In this document: positions 34,941-44,094 of the stretch, piece after piece
Layout of the letters: each line of letters begins with the position of its first letter
Position numbering within the stretch: position 1 is the stretch's first letter
Assembly: GCF_900128905.1 (NCBI RefSeq)
Contig: NZ_FQTV01000005.1
Coordinates: 207,567-271,566 of the forward strand
DNA length: 64,000 bases
DNA from: Bacteroides luti
GTDB lineage: Bacteria; Bacteroidota; Bacteroidia; Bacteroidales; Bacteroidaceae
Direction of reading: 5' to 3'
Position numbers and translations under genes: made by a program
Notes under the pieces: generated by a model
What the model saw: the letters and a program-made list of their open reading frames with translations, nothing else
What the model was told of the DNA's origin: nothing
Databases searched by the model: none

Positions 34941-35890
34941 TATTTTACAGATTGAAAGAATCGCTTCCATCGGTAACCGCCAAAAAGTCCGGCCTGGCTG
35001 TCTTTCGAAAACCACACAAAAGATGCTTTTCCGATAATATAGTCTTTCGGAACGAATCCGAAAATGCGCGAATCATTGATATTTATGGAGTTATTGGATA
35101 CCATCCAGTAATAGTCTTTCGTAAACACAAAAGAGGATACTTTTTCTCCGTTAACGTATAGCAGAGAATCTTTGATAATGAATGCTTTCTTGCCTTCGTG
35201 TTCATTGATAGCATTCTTTAAGAAATAAATGTTCCATGGAGTTACACGAATGCTCCGGCCTTTTCCCGGAACAATTAAGGAACGAGTCTGCTTGCATGTG
35301 TCGGGAAGAATAGACTTAATCTTTAAATCCTGAATTTCCTGGTTTAACAGATAAATTTCGTAACGGCTGAAACTGCGAACATATCCATTCTTGTTGTAGC
35401 CTAGCAGTCTGTTATCTTCAATACCTAGTTTCTTTATGTTTTTCTCTATGGAGCTTTCCTTCTCTTTAGGGTATACATAGAGCTGCTTATGGTCGGGATT
35501 GACTTCTGCTCTTGGGCAAATAATGGAGTATTGATTGCTAATCATTAAAGTATCTCCCGGAAGTCCCATGCATCGGCTTATAAACACTTTCCGCTTATCT
35601 GCAGGAAGGGTAGTAGATGTTGCCTGAGGATTGTTGAAAACAACGATATCGTTCTTTTGAACGGGGCGCTCATTAATTCTTTTATAGCCAAAAGCCGACA
35701 TGAAAGGCAGGCGTAGTCCGTATGCCCATTTATTAATAATAATCTGATCACCACGATACAAAGAATTCTCCATTCCCGATGAAGGAATGTAACAGGAGCT
35801 AAAAGCAAAGAATTGCAGGAGTAATACCCCTGCAATTGCAATTACTAATGCTTTTATCCAGAAAAAGAAGTCCTTTGCTATTGGTCTCAT
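34940..35890 (-). CDS. Signal peptidase I paralogue lacking the catalytic Ser-Lys pair
   Basis: A 316-residue S26-family protein with one N-terminal membrane helix (about 12-30) and the box order of signal peptidase I. The active-site box reads IPSSGMENSL, where enzymes have IPSxSM: the catalytic serine is glycine. The lysine box reads FISRCMGLPGD, where enzymes have YVKRxVGLPGD: the catalytic lysine is serine. Box E is degenerate too (NNSININDSR for GDNRxxSxDSR). The fold-defining GLPGD and DSRxxGFVP are kept, and the frame is open, so this is probably a non-catalytic partner and not a pseudogene. It overlaps the active lepB and the WbqC-like gene by one base each. Confidence 0.88.
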   Translation of the reverse strand: MRPIAKDFFFWIKALVIAIAGVLLLQFFAFSSCYIPSSGMENSLYRGDQIIINKWAYGLRLPFMSAFGYKRINERPVQKNDIVVFNNPQATSTTLPADKRKVFISRCMGLPGDTLMISNQYSIICPRAEVNPDHKQLYVYPKEKESSIEKNIKKLGIEDNRLLGYNKNGYVRSFSRYEIYLLNQEIQDLKIKSILPDTCKQTRSLIVPGKGRSIRVTPWNIYFLKNAINEHEGKKAFIIKDSLLYVNGEKVSSFVFTKDYYWMVSNNSININDSRIFGFVPKDYIIGKASFVWFSKDSQAGLFGGYRWKRFFQSVK

Positions 35891-37374
35891 TATTTAATGT
35901 TGTCTACGAACTTAAATAGACGATTCCAACGGATTTTTCCGCTAAACCAATTTCTGTCTTTATCTAAAGATAACCATACAAGAATTGGCTTACCTACAAT
36001 ATGATCTTCAGGAACAAATCCCCAGTATCTTGAATCGGCAGAATTGTGACGGTTATCACCCATCATCCAGTAATAGTCCATTTTGAATGTATAGCTATTG
36101 GTCTGTTTGCCATTGATATATATCTTTCCACCTTTTACTTCAAGCTTATTGCCTTCGTAAGCACGGATTGGACGTTCATAGATAGGAAGATTATCTACAG
36201 TAAGTTTAACTGTTGCGCCTTTCTTTGGAATCCATATAGGACCGTAGTTATTTCTATCCCATTTTGTATAAAGGTTCAGTGGGTATAGTTGTCCGGTGTA
36301 ATCTTCTGGTTCCATCACTATCTTCGCAATTAACTTTTTGTTTGAAAGTAGAGCCTGATAAGCCTTCTTAGTTAAAGGAAGATGATAAACCGGAGATAGT
36401 TTGCCTTGACCATCTGTTTTAGTGAAGCCAAGACCTTTCAGTTCGTCATTCCATTCGTTAGGCAATAAAGTCTGATCATCCAAGCTGATGTCTAAATCGC
36501 GGAACACATCATCAGGAATATAAGCACCTGTTGTCTGAACGAAGTAGTTGAATTGAAGGTTCTCCGGATTCTTGGAAGGTACGCTATTGATGTATACTTG
36601 TCCATTAACTATTTTCAAAGTATCTCCGGGCAATCCTACACAACGTTTTACGTAATTCTCACGACGGTCAACAGGACGTACCACAATCTTTCCAAACTCG
36701 GTAGGGTTTGCCATTACAAGTTTTCGTCCTTCAGCATAATAAATGTCGTAAGCCGCTCTTTGTTGTTCGCGGGTTAAACTATCCATATTTACGCTAGGGC
36801 AGGTTCTTTTAGCTGCATCGTAGCAAATAGTATAGAAATCTGATTGTTGATAGTTAATAGCAACAGTATCTCCTGCAGGGAAATTAAAGACAACAATGTC
36901 GTTGTGTTGAACCTTTCCGAAACCTGGTGCACGTTTATAGCCCCATTGAGGGAAGTCTATATAGGATTTGCAGTTGAAAACTGGCAATGTATGTTGAGCC
37001 AATGGCATAGATAGCGGAGTGTTAGGCACACGAGGACCATAACTCATCTTACTAACAAAAAGGAAATCGCCAACCAACAAAGATTTCTCTAATGAAGAAG
37101 ACGGTATCTGGTAATTCTGAAAGAAGTATATGTTTACGAAATACACTGCTACCAAAGCAAACACAATAGCGTCAATCCAACTCATCACACTGCGTACAGT
37201 CTTGTTCTTTGATGTTCTCCAGAAATTCCATGGAACTAATTTTGAGATATATGCATCGAAGATGAATGGAACAACAAAAAGTCCCCACCAGCTACTTACC
37301 CAAACAAGAAATAATAAATATAATACAGTGACGATTCCAAAGTTACGCCATTGTTTGCGTGTTGCTTTTCTCAT
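35890..37374 (-). CDS. lepB: Signal peptidase I, long Bacteroidetes type
   Basis: A 494-residue membrane protease that removes signal peptides from exported proteins. Two N-terminal hydrophobic segments lie at about 12-35 and 65-85. The catalytic serine is in QIPSSSLEKSLLVGD and the lysine in NYVKRCVGLPGD; box E is GDNRHNSADSRYWGFVP. It is about 170 residues longer than E. coli LepB because of insertions between the boxes, as in other Bacteroidetes. It is followed, with a one-base overlap, by a paralogue that lacks both catalytic residues. It lies 10 bp after dapB. Confidence 0.95.
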   Translation of the reverse strand: MRKATRKQWRNFGIVTVLYLLFLVWVSSWWGLFVVPFIFDAYISKLVPWNFWRTSKNKTVRSVMSWIDAIVFALVAVYFVNIYFFQNYQIPSSSLEKSLLVGDFLFVSKMSYGPRVPNTPLSMPLAQHTLPVFNCKSYIDFPQWGYKRAPGFGKVQHNDIVVFNFPAGDTVAINYQQSDFYTICYDAAKRTCPSVNMDSLTREQQRAAYDIYYAEGRKLVMANPTEFGKIVVRPVDRRENYVKRCVGLPGDTLKIVNGQVYINSVPSKNPENLQFNYFVQTTGAYIPDDVFRDLDISLDDQTLLPNEWNDELKGLGFTKTDGQGKLSPVYHLPLTKKAYQALLSNKKLIAKIVMEPEDYTGQLYPLNLYTKWDRNNYGPIWIPKKGATVKLTVDNLPIYERPIRAYEGNKLEVKGGKIYINGKQTNSYTFKMDYYWMMGDNRHNSADSRYWGFVPEDHIVGKPILVWLSLDKDRNWFSGKIRWNRLFKFVDNIK

Positions 37375-37384
37375 AATTTGTGTT

Positions 37385-38104
37385 TTAAAATTTAAATAAA
37401 TCGCTCATGCCCAATAATCCTTGTTTGCCGCAAGTGAACTCAGCTGCTAAAACAGCACCAAGGGCAAAACCTTTTCTGTTTTTTGCATCGTGGGTAATGG
37501 AAATACTATCAGCTTCTGATTCGTAACGAATAGTATGAATGCCCGGAACTTCTCCTTCTCTAATCGAATGAATAGGAAGTTCGCTGGCAGCTTTTGCCTC
37601 TTCTTTTACCCAACTGTCTTTGCGGTCCAGGTTCTCAAGAATCTCTTCGGCAAGGGTTATAGCAGTACCACTAGGTGCATCAAGTTTGTGTATGTGGTGA
37701 GTTTCACTCATTGTTACGTCATAAGTAGGAAACTGATTCATTATCTTGGCAAGATATTTATTTACTGCAGAGAATATAGCTACTCCAAGGCTAAAGTTTG
37801 ATGCCCAGAAAAGAGTCTTACCACCATTTTTGCATAGATCTTTTATTTCGTCTCCGTGTTCGTCCATCCATCCTGTACTTCCTGATACCACTTTTACTCC
37901 AGCGTTAAAAGCATTAATGTAATTGTTGTAAGCAACTGTCGGAGCGGTGAACTCTATAGCGACATCTGCCGATTTGAATGCTTCCGAAGTAAAATCATCC
38001 TGATTGTTAAGATCAATAATACTAACGATTTGGTGTCCACGACTAAGGGCAATTTTTTCAATTTCTTTACCCATCTTTCCATAACCTATCAATGCTATTT
38101 TCAT
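37385..38104 (-). CDS. dapB: 4-hydroxy-tetrahydrodipicolinate reductase
   Basis: A 239-residue NAD(P)H-dependent enzyme of the diaminopimelate/lysine pathway. The nucleotide-binding motif is IALIGYGKMGKEI at the N-terminus. The catalytic region is ETHHIHKLDAPSGTA (about 133-147), with the histidine and lysine of the family. It is shorter than the E. coli enzyme (273 residues), as is usual in Bacteroidetes. It heads the operon dapB-lepB-lepB paralogue-WbqC-like. Confidence 0.95.
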   Translation of the reverse strand: MKIALIGYGKMGKEIEKIALSRGHQIVSIIDLNNQDDFTSEAFKSADVAIEFTAPTVAYNNYINAFNAGVKVVSGSTGWMDEHGDEIKDLCKNGGKTLFWASNFSLGVAIFSAVNKYLAKIMNQFPTYDVTMSETHHIHKLDAPSGTAITLAEEILENLDRKDSWVKEEAKAASELPIHSIREGEVPGIHTIRYESEADSISITHDAKNRKGFALGAVLAAEFTCGKQGLLGMSDLFKF

Positions 38105-38158
38105 ATAATTTCCTATTTTTTGTTTATATTTTTACGATAATAAGGAATAATAATGATG

Positions 38159-38195
38159 CAAATATAATTAATTTAGAGGTAAGTTATTACATTTG
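38159..38195. promoter_or_regulatory. Back-to-back -7 elements for dapB (minus) and the DUF2851 gene (plus)
   Basis: CAAATATA at 38159-38166 reads TATATTTG on the minus strand, 54 bp before dapB. TACATTTG at 38188-38195 is an exact plus-strand -7, 24 bp before ATG 38220. Both fit TAnnTTTG. Confidence 0.5.
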
Positions 38196-38219
38196 CGAGA
38201 TATTTACAGCTCATTAACA

Positions 38220-39488
38220 ATGGAACAATTATTACATTATATCTGGAAACACAAAATCTTTCCTTTAAAACAACTTCAAACTACTAAAGGAATGGGGGTT
38301 GAGGTGATTGATCCCGGTCTGCCAAACTCAGATTCCGGACCTGATTTTTTTAATGCGAAAGTAAAAATTGGCGAAAATATGTGGGTTGGGAATGTAGAGA
38401 TTCATTCTAAAGCTTCCGATTGGTTCCGGCATGGGCATGATAAAGATAAGGTTTATGATTCGGTAATTCTTCATGTGTCGGGTGATATTGACTGTGAAAT
38501 AGCCCGTACCAACGGTGAACCTATTCCTCAGATTCAGCTTAACTGTCCCGTTGAAATCGAGCAAAACTATGAATCTTTGCATCGTGCAGATATGCTTCCC
38601 CCTTGTTATGATGTAATTCCTAAAATATCCAGATTTGCTATTCATTCATGGTTATCGGTTTTGCAAAGTGAGAGACTTGAACATAAAGCTGAAGCTATCA
38701 ATGCCCGGTTAAAACATTGTAATTCTAATTGGGAAGATGCTTTCTTCATTACTTTGGCGCGTAATTTTGGTTTTGGTCTCAATGGTGATGCTTTTGAGAA
38801 GTGGGCTGGTTTGATACCTCTTCGGGCTGTAGATAAACACCGGGATAGTTTGTTTAAAATCGAAGCAATTTTCTTTGGTCAGGCAGGGCTGCTCGAAGAA
38901 AAGTTAGACGATCCATATTATTTGAGATTGCAGAAAGAGTTTGCATATATGAAACATCTTTTTCAGCTACCTGTTATGGATGCTTCGCTTTGGCGTTTTC
39001 TCCGCTTAAGACCAGGGAATTTTCCGCATGTCAGAATAGCTCAGCTAGCATCTCTTTATTCAAATGGGTGGGGCGTATTCTCAAAACTGATGGAAGCAGA
39101 GTCAATGAAAGCAATTAGGGATATCTTGCATACATCTCCTTCCGATTATTGGGAAGAGCATTATCAATTTTATAACAGTTCTCCACGAAGAAGCAAAAAC
39201 CTGAGCAATTCATCTTTTAATCTGTTAGTAATAAATACCGTGGTTCCGTTCCTGTACGCTTATGGAAAACACAAAGCCGATGAAGCTCTTTGCCAGAGAG
39301 CAGGAAGCTTCCTTGAAGAATTGAAAGCAGAAGATAATCATGTTACCAGAATGTGGAGTGGAGTAGGGTTAAATGTAAATAATGCGTCTGATTCTCAGGC
39401 TTTGCTGGAACTTAAAAAAGAGTATTGTGATAAGAAAAAATGTCTATATTGTCGCATAGGATTTGAATATTTGAAACAGCGGAAATAA
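38220..39488 (+). CDS. DUF2851 family protein
   Basis: A 422-residue cytosolic protein of a Bacteroidetes family of unknown function (DUF2851). The N-terminus MEQLLHYIWKHKIFPLKQLQ and the stretch NSDSGPDFFNAKVKIG...WVGNVEIH are typical. A cysteine pair near the end (KKKCLYCRIGFEY) closes the protein. I chose ATG 38220 over a TTG at 38193, which falls inside the -7 element. It is divergent from dapB. No enzymatic motif can be named. Confidence 0.85.
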   Translation: MEQLLHYIWKHKIFPLKQLQTTKGMGVEVIDPGLPNSDSGPDFFNAKVKIGENMWVGNVEIHSKASDWFRHGHDKDKVYDSVILHVSGDIDCEIARTNGEPIPQIQLNCPVEIEQNYESLHRADMLPPCYDVIPKISRFAIHSWLSVLQSERLEHKAEAINARLKHCNSNWEDAFFITLARNFGFGLNGDAFEKWAGLIPLRAVDKHRDSLFKIEAIFFGQAGLLEEKLDDPYYLRLQKEFAYMKHLFQLPVMDASLWRFLRLRPGNFPHVRIAQLASLYSNGWGVFSKLMEAESMKAIRDILHTSPSDYWEEHYQFYNSSPRRSKNLSNSSFNLLVINTVVPFLYAYGKHKADEALCQRAGSFLEELKAEDNHVTRMWSGVGLNVNNASDSQALLELKKEYCDKKKCLYCRIGFEYLKQRK

Positions 39489-39503
39489 TTATTATCTTTC
39501 TTG

Positions 39504-39533
39504 TTTGACATTTCAATTCTTCGTCTATCTTTG
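39504..39533 (+). promoter_or_regulatory. Full Bacteroides promoter TTTG-N18-TATCTTTG
   Basis: TTTG at 39504-39507 and TATCTTTG at 39526-39533 match both halves of the Bacteroides consensus with an 18 bp spacer, 34 bp before the ATG at 39568. It is the best complete promoter in the window. Confidence 0.75.
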
Positions 39534-39567
39534 TAGTAATAATATATGTAACATAAACACATAAAAG

Positions 39568-40086
39568 ATGAAAAGGAACAGTTTAATCATTTGTTTTTTG
39601 TTTTTGTCTTTATTCGCAAATATACTCTCTGTTACGGCAGCTCCGGCTGCGGAAGATTTTAATTTGTTTCTGAAAAAGTTTACTAACAGTGCCGCTTTTC
39701 AGTATTCACGGATAAAATTCCCGCTAAAAACCGATATCGTTCTATCTTTGGGAGAAGGTGAAGGCGAGAAAAGTTTTCCATTCACTAAGAATGAATGGCC
39801 TCTATTAGATGAAGAAACATTTGTTGAAGAACGTAATGTGGTTGAAGGAGAAGGCGTTTATGTCTCTAAATTTACTGTGAAAAACCCAACTCATGTGGAA
39901 TTTGAAGCCGGATATGAAGAGTCTGAACTCGACCTCCGTGTTTGTTTTGATTTGGTTAATGGTAAATGGTTTCTTACTGATTGCTTAACCGGATGGTATA
40001 ACTTTAGTGTGCTGGCCAACGAATTAAGAAAAACAGTAATAGAAGTTCAGGCAGAAAACAAAGAATTTATAGAACAGCATCCATAG
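39568..40086 (+). CDS. DUF4348-type secreted protein
   Basis: A 172-residue exported protein with a signal peptide (1-25, ending VTA). The mature part, from EDFNLFLKKFTNSAAFQYSR to the tryptophan-containing end GKWFLTDCLTGWYNFS, matches what I know of DUF4348, a Bacteroidales family with no known function that resembles small NTF2-like folds. There are many acidic residues in the middle. It has its own promoter and stands alone between the DUF2851 and CBM9-like genes. Confidence 0.75.
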   Translation: MKRNSLIICFLFLSLFANILSVTAAPAAEDFNLFLKKFTNSAAFQYSRIKFPLKTDIVLSLGEGEGEKSFPFTKNEWPLLDEETFVEERNVVEGEGVYVSKFTVKNPTHVEFEAGYEESELDLRVCFDLVNGKWFLTDCLTGWYNFSVLANELRKTVIEVQAENKEFIEQHP

Positions 40087-40113
40087 TAATGCTTTAACTT
40101 TACGATAGCAACT

Positions 40114-40144
40114 ATTGCTTTCCGTTATTTATATTGTATTTTTG
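40114..40144 (+). promoter_or_regulatory. Promoter (ATTG-N19-TATTTTTG) for the CBM9-like gene
   Basis: TATTTTTG at 40137-40144 is an exact -7 element; ATTG at 40114-40117 is three of four at -33, with a 19 bp spacer. The ATG follows at 40169. Confidence 0.6.
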
Positions 40145-40168
40145 TGCAACTAATTATAATTATTAATA

Positions 40169-40819
40169 ATGCAACAACTTAACATAAAGAAAATAACTAC
40201 AGAGGACCTTTCTGTAGCTTCTCTGTCAGCTGTTATGGATCAGGAAAAAATAGAGTTTAATACAGTTGGCTGTGTAAACTGGGATAGTTATCCATATAAA
40301 CCGAAAGTGAAATTCCGTATTGCACATACAAATAATGCCATACTGCTTAATTATCAGGTGGAAGAAGATTCTGTAAGAGCTAAATATGGTGAAGACAATG
40401 GCTCTGTATGGACAGACTCTTGTGTTGAATTCTTCGTGAGCCTGGCAAATGATGGCCTTTATTACAATCTTGAGTCCAATTGTATAGGGACAGTTCTTTT
40501 AGGTGTTGGAAATGACAGACATGATCGTGAACGTGCCTCTTCAGATGTGTTATCAGGAGTTCAACGATGGGCGAGTCTGGGAAGAGATCCTTTTGAAGAA
40601 CGTGTAGGCCATTGTTCATGGGAACTTTCATTGATAGTACCATATACAGTGTTCTTTAAACATTCCATTAAGTCTCTTGATGACGCAACTATAAAAGGCA
40701 ATTTTTATAAGTGTGGCGATGAGTTAAAAACGCCTCATTATATTTCCTGGAATCAGATAGAAACTGAAAAGCCGGATTTTCATCGTCCTGAGTTTTTTGG
40801 GAAGTTATGTTTTGAATAG
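40169..40819 (+). CDS. Carbohydrate-binding family 9-like protein
   Basis: A 216-residue protein with one CBM9-like beta-sandwich. The run FRIAHTNNAILLNYQVEEDS, then VWTDSCVEFFVSL (the DSCVEFF core), is the family hallmark. There is no signal peptide that I can see, so it may be cytoplasmic, which is unusual for a glycan-binding fold. Residues near the C-terminus (PDFHRPEFFGKLCFE) close the domain. It has its own promoter. The ligand is unknown. Confidence 0.8.
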   Translation: MQQLNIKKITTEDLSVASLSAVMDQEKIEFNTVGCVNWDSYPYKPKVKFRIAHTNNAILLNYQVEEDSVRAKYGEDNGSVWTDSCVEFFVSLANDGLYYNLESNCIGTVLLGVGNDRHDRERASSDVLSGVQRWASLGRDPFEERVGHCSWELSLIVPYTVFFKHSIKSLDDATIKGNFYKCGDELKTPHYISWNQIETEKPDFHRPEFFGKLCFE

Positions 40820-40904
40820 TATTTTTGGCAGTAGCAGAGGAATAAACACTCTGTTATTTTGTATATTTTATGCCAAAGTATGCTGTTAAGTTGTAGATAT
40901 CATT

Positions 40905-40912
40905 TATTTTTG
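40905..40912 (+). promoter_or_regulatory. -7 element (TATTTTTG) four bases before the lipoprotein ATG
   Basis: TATTTTTG ends at 40912 and the ATG of the next gene is at 40917. If transcription starts about 6-8 bases after this element, the message would begin at or just after the start codon, so it may be nearly leaderless, or the element may not be used. Confidence 0.4.
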
Positions 40913-40916
40913 CAGC

Positions 40917-42815
40917 ATGATAAATTTTAAAAATCATAGAGTAAAGCATGCTTTTCTAAGTGCTTTTGGTGCTGGCGTTTTAACGTTGGCTATGTATTCA
41001 TGTGCAAATATAGGTAATCCTACTGGTGGTCCAATTGATGAAACTCCTCCAAAGTTTGTTGGAAGTACCCCGGCTATAGGAGCTTTGAATAACAACAAAA
41101 CAAAACTTGTTCTCGAGTTCGATGAGTTTATTAAAATTGAGAATGCTTCCGAAAAGGTAATAGTATCTCCACCACAGGTGATGGCTCCCGAGATAAAGCA
41201 GAGTGGGAAGAAGGTTGTGGTCAGTTTGCTGGATTCTCTGAAAGCAAACAAAACTTATACTGTGGATTTCTCGGATGCTATTGTTGATAACAACGAAGGG
41301 AATCCATTAGGTAATTTTACATATACTTTTTCAACGGGAACAGCTATAGACACGATGGAAGTTTCTGGTTATGTGCTTGATGCTTCTAATCTGGAACCTG
41401 TAAAAGGAATATTGGTAGGCCTTCATTCCAATCTGGCTGATTCTGCCTTTACAAAACTGCCTTTTGAAAGAGTTTCACGGACTGATAGCCGTGGACGTTT
41501 TGTTATTAAAGGAATTGCTCCGGGAACATATCGTATTTTCGGATTGCAGGACGCTAATCAGAATTTTGCTTTCGACCAGAAAAGTGAGGCAATAGCAGTT
41601 TATCCTTCAAAAGTAACCCCGCATTTTGAAACTCGTAGCAGACAAGATACGGTATGGCAAGACACAATTACTATAGATACAATTCTCACAAAACAGTATA
41701 CTCACTATCTTCCGGACGATATTATTCTCCGTTCTTTTAAAGAAGATTTCAAAACACAGTATTTAATAAAAAGCGAGCGTTTAACTCCTCATAAATTTAC
41801 GCTCTATTTTGCTACAGCGGCTAGCTCGTTACCTGTGATTAAAGGATTAAACTTCAATGAGAAAGATGCTTTCTTTATTCAGAAATCTCTGAAGAACGAT
41901 ACTATTAATTATTGGATAAAGGATTCTTTGAACTATAAAAAAGATACTTTGAGTATGAGCCTTAACTATCTTTATACAGATTCATTAGGGAAGCTTGTTC
42001 CAAGAACTGATACTCTTAATTTGGCTGTGAAGAAAGCAAAGGGATCTGTGGAGCCTAAAAAAAGCAAAAAGGATGAACCGGAACCTACTAAGTTTTTACA
42101 GGTAAAGAATTCTGCATCTTCCAGTTTTGACGTATATAATAATATCAGGCTTGAGTTCGAAGAACCGATAGCCCGTTATGATAGTACTGCCATTCACCTT
42201 AAACAAAAAGTCGATTCCTTATGGACTGATGTTCCTTTTGTGTTCAGGCAGGATACGCTCCATCCCTTAACGTATGAACTTATGGCCGACTGGAAGCCCG
42301 AAAAGGAATACGAGTTTAAGGTCGATTCTACCGCATTCCATGGTATATATGGACTCTTCTCTAATAAAATAGAATCAACGTTCAAAGTCCGTTCTCTTGA
42401 TGAATATGCTTCTTTGTATATGAATGTCACCGGAGCAGATTCTACAGCTTATGCAGAATTGCTTGATGGACAGGATAAAGCAATACGAAAAATAAAAGTT
42501 GTAAATGGCAGAGCTGACTTTTATTACCTTAATCCCGGCAAGTATTATGTACGATTGGTAAATGATACCAATGGTAATGGAGTATGGGATACCGGAAATT
42601 ATGAAAAGGGAATTCCACCGGAAGAGGTCTTTTATTATAATCAGGAACTGGAGCTGAAAGCTCTTTGGGAAGTTGAACAAGAATGGAATGTTCGTGGTGT
42701 GTCTTTAGATAAACAAAAGCTAGATGTACTTAAAAAACAGAAGCCAGATGAAAATAAGAAGAAAAAGAAATCTCAAAATAGTAAAACGAATTCAAGCAGA
42801 AGGTCAACTTATTAA
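40917..42815 (+). CDS. Lipoprotein with SbsA-type Ig-like domain
   Basis: A 632-residue lipoprotein: the signal peptide ends LAMYSC with lipid cysteine C29. Residues about 45-135 form a Big_5/SbsA Ig-like domain (TPPKFVGSTPAIGALNNNKT, FSDAIVDNNEGNPLGNFTYTFSTG). A carboxypeptidase-regulatory-like beta domain follows near 143-215 (GRFVIKGIAPGTYRIFGLQD), and a related PGKYYVRLVNDTNGNGVWD lies near 540. The tail is lysine-rich. It is a structural or glycan-associated envelope protein, with no catalytic motif. The start has no better alternative. The DUF3108 gene overlaps its 3' end. Confidence 0.8.
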   Translation: MINFKNHRVKHAFLSAFGAGVLTLAMYSCANIGNPTGGPIDETPPKFVGSTPAIGALNNNKTKLVLEFDEFIKIENASEKVIVSPPQVMAPEIKQSGKKVVVSLLDSLKANKTYTVDFSDAIVDNNEGNPLGNFTYTFSTGTAIDTMEVSGYVLDASNLEPVKGILVGLHSNLADSAFTKLPFERVSRTDSRGRFVIKGIAPGTYRIFGLQDANQNFAFDQKSEAIAVYPSKVTPHFETRSRQDTVWQDTITIDTILTKQYTHYLPDDIILRSFKEDFKTQYLIKSERLTPHKFTLYFATAASSLPVIKGLNFNEKDAFFIQKSLKNDTINYWIKDSLNYKKDTLSMSLNYLYTDSLGKLVPRTDTLNLAVKKAKGSVEPKKSKKDEPEPTKFLQVKNSASSSFDVYNNIRLEFEEPIARYDSTAIHLKQKVDSLWTDVPFVFRQDTLHPLTYELMADWKPEKEYEFKVDSTAFHGIYGLFSNKIESTFKVRSLDEYASLYMNVTGADSTAYAELLDGQDKAIRKIKVVNGRADFYYLNPGKYYVRLVNDTNGNGVWDTGNYEKGIPPEEVFYYNQELELKALWEVEQEWNVRGVSLDKQKLDVLKKQKPDENKKKKKSQNSKTNSSRRSTY

Positions 42816-43629
42816 GTCTTGCTGCATTTCGTTTATATTTATGTTCATGCTCGTAGGTGTTACTCCTTCGGCGCATGCACAGTGTGAGTCCAAAAACGAT
42901 GCTTTTCGTTCGGGTGAGCACGTAATGTATGATCTCTATTTCAACTGGAAATTTGTCTGGACAAAAGCAGGGCAGGCCAGTCTCACTACAAATGCGATGA
43001 ATTATGGTGCTAAACCTGCCTATCGCATAAATTTGATGGCTTTTGGCAGTAAAACAGCCGATTTCTTTTTTAAGATGAGAGATACTCTTACTTGCATTAT
43101 CGGTGATCAATTACAACCTTATTATTTCCGTAAAGGAGCTGAAGAGGGAGGAAAGTATACTGTTGATGAAGTTCACTTCTCTTATCGGAATGGAGTTTGT
43201 TATGCCAAACAGAATAGGGTGAAGAACTTTGGTACGCCTAAAATATCATCTGCAGAAGATAGCCGTTGTATGTACGATATGCTGAGTATTCTTGCTCAGG
43301 CGAGATCATTTGATCCAACAGACTATAAAGTTGGGCAACGTATAAAATTCCAAATGGCTACCGGAATAAAGATCGAAGAACAGACACTTATATATAGAGG
43401 AAGGCAGATTACTGAGGTTCAGGATGGTGCAAAATATCGTACTTTGGTATTTTCTTTGGTTGAATATAAAAAGAAGAAAGAAAAAGAAGTGATTACTTTT
43501 TATGTAACAGATGATGCTAATCACCTCCCTGTTCGCTTGGATTTATTTCTGAATTTTGGATCAGCCAAGGCTTTTCTTAAGAGCGTAAGGAATTACAGAC
43601 ATCCCTTAACCTCATTGGTTACAAACTAA
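42748..43629 (+). CDS. DUF3108 family exported protein
   Basis: A 293-residue protein with a long basic N-region and a hydrophobic signal segment (SCCISFIFMFMLVGVTPSAHA). The mature part has the DUF3108 pattern: FRSGEHVMYDLYFNWKFVWTKAGQASL near the start and HLPVRLDLFLNFGSAKAFL near the end. The fold is probably a lipocalin-like beta barrel in the periplasm; the function is unknown. The start is uncertain: ATG 42748 (MKIRRKRNLK) or 42724, both inside the preceding lipoprotein gene, so the two genes overlap by at least 68 bp and are translationally linked. Its 3' end overlaps the converging thioesterase gene by 11 bp. Confidence 0.75.
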   Translation: MKIRRKRNLKIVKRIQAEGQLIKSCCISFIFMFMLVGVTPSAHAQCESKNDAFRSGEHVMYDLYFNWKFVWTKAGQASLTTNAMNYGAKPAYRINLMAFGSKTADFFFKMRDTLTCIIGDQLQPYYFRKGAEEGGKYTVDEVHFSYRNGVCYAKQNRVKNFGTPKISSAEDSRCMYDMLSILAQARSFDPTDYKVGQRIKFQMATGIKIEEQTLIYRGRQITEVQDGAKYRTLVFSLVEYKKKKEKEVITFYVTDDANHLPVRLDLFLNFGSAKAFLKSVRNYRHPLTSLVTN

Positions 43630-44023
43630 AAGGTAGTTTGTTGTCTTTGCGGTACATAGTAGCTTCAAAGTCGGCAATTAGTTCTCCGTTTTGATTTGTA
43701 ACATCCACATGGTAATGTCCGGTTCGCTTGTGGATAAATCTTTCAGTAGCTTCAGCGTACAAAGTATCTCCAGGTCCGCTTGTGCGGAAAAAATTGATGG
43801 ACGAAGTTAATGATAACGCAAGGTTACCATGAGAGTTTGCCGCTGCTGCCAATGCTAAATCTGCCAAAGTAAAGATTGCCCCGCCTTGTGTGGTATTACC
43901 GGCATTCAAATGCTGTTCAGTAACAACCATCATAACCTTTCCGTATCCTGGTCTTATTTCCAGGAGTGTTATTCCAGCTTGAGCAGCAAACCTGTCATCT
44001 TTAAAGAAATCTTTTGCAGTCAT
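43619..44023 (-). CDS. PaaI-family hotdog-fold thioesterase
   Basis: A 134-residue acyl-CoA thioesterase. The motif NAGNTTQGGAIFTLADLALAAAAN holds the catalytic region of the PaaI group, in which an HGG motif is common; here it reads TQGG, with glutamine in place of histidine. The second half (DTLYAEATERFIHKRTGHYHVDVTNQNGELIADFEATMYRK) is typical. The substrate is not known. It converges on the DUF3108 gene with an 11 bp overlap and lies after a terminator that closes cysS. Confidence 0.88.
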   Translation of the reverse strand: MTAKDFFKDDRFAAQAGITLLEIRPGYGKVMMVVTEQHLNAGNTTQGGAIFTLADLALAAAANSHGNLALSLTSSINFFRTSGPGDTLYAEATERFIHKRTGHYHVDVTNQNGELIADFEATMYRKDNKLPFSL

Positions 44024-44032
44024 GTTATTTTA

Positions 44033-44078
44033 GATAAAAAAAGAGTGAAAAGGCAAATGACTTCGCTTTTTCACTCTT
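44033..44078 (-). terminator. Terminator of cysS
   Basis: AAGAGTGAAAA (44041-44051) and TTTTCACTCTT (44068-44078) form an 11 bp stem with a 16-base loop. Read on the minus strand it is followed by a T-run (complement of 44034-44040). It separates cysS from the thioesterase gene. Confidence 0.82.
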
Positions 44079-44094
44079 CGATGTTTTCTATATC

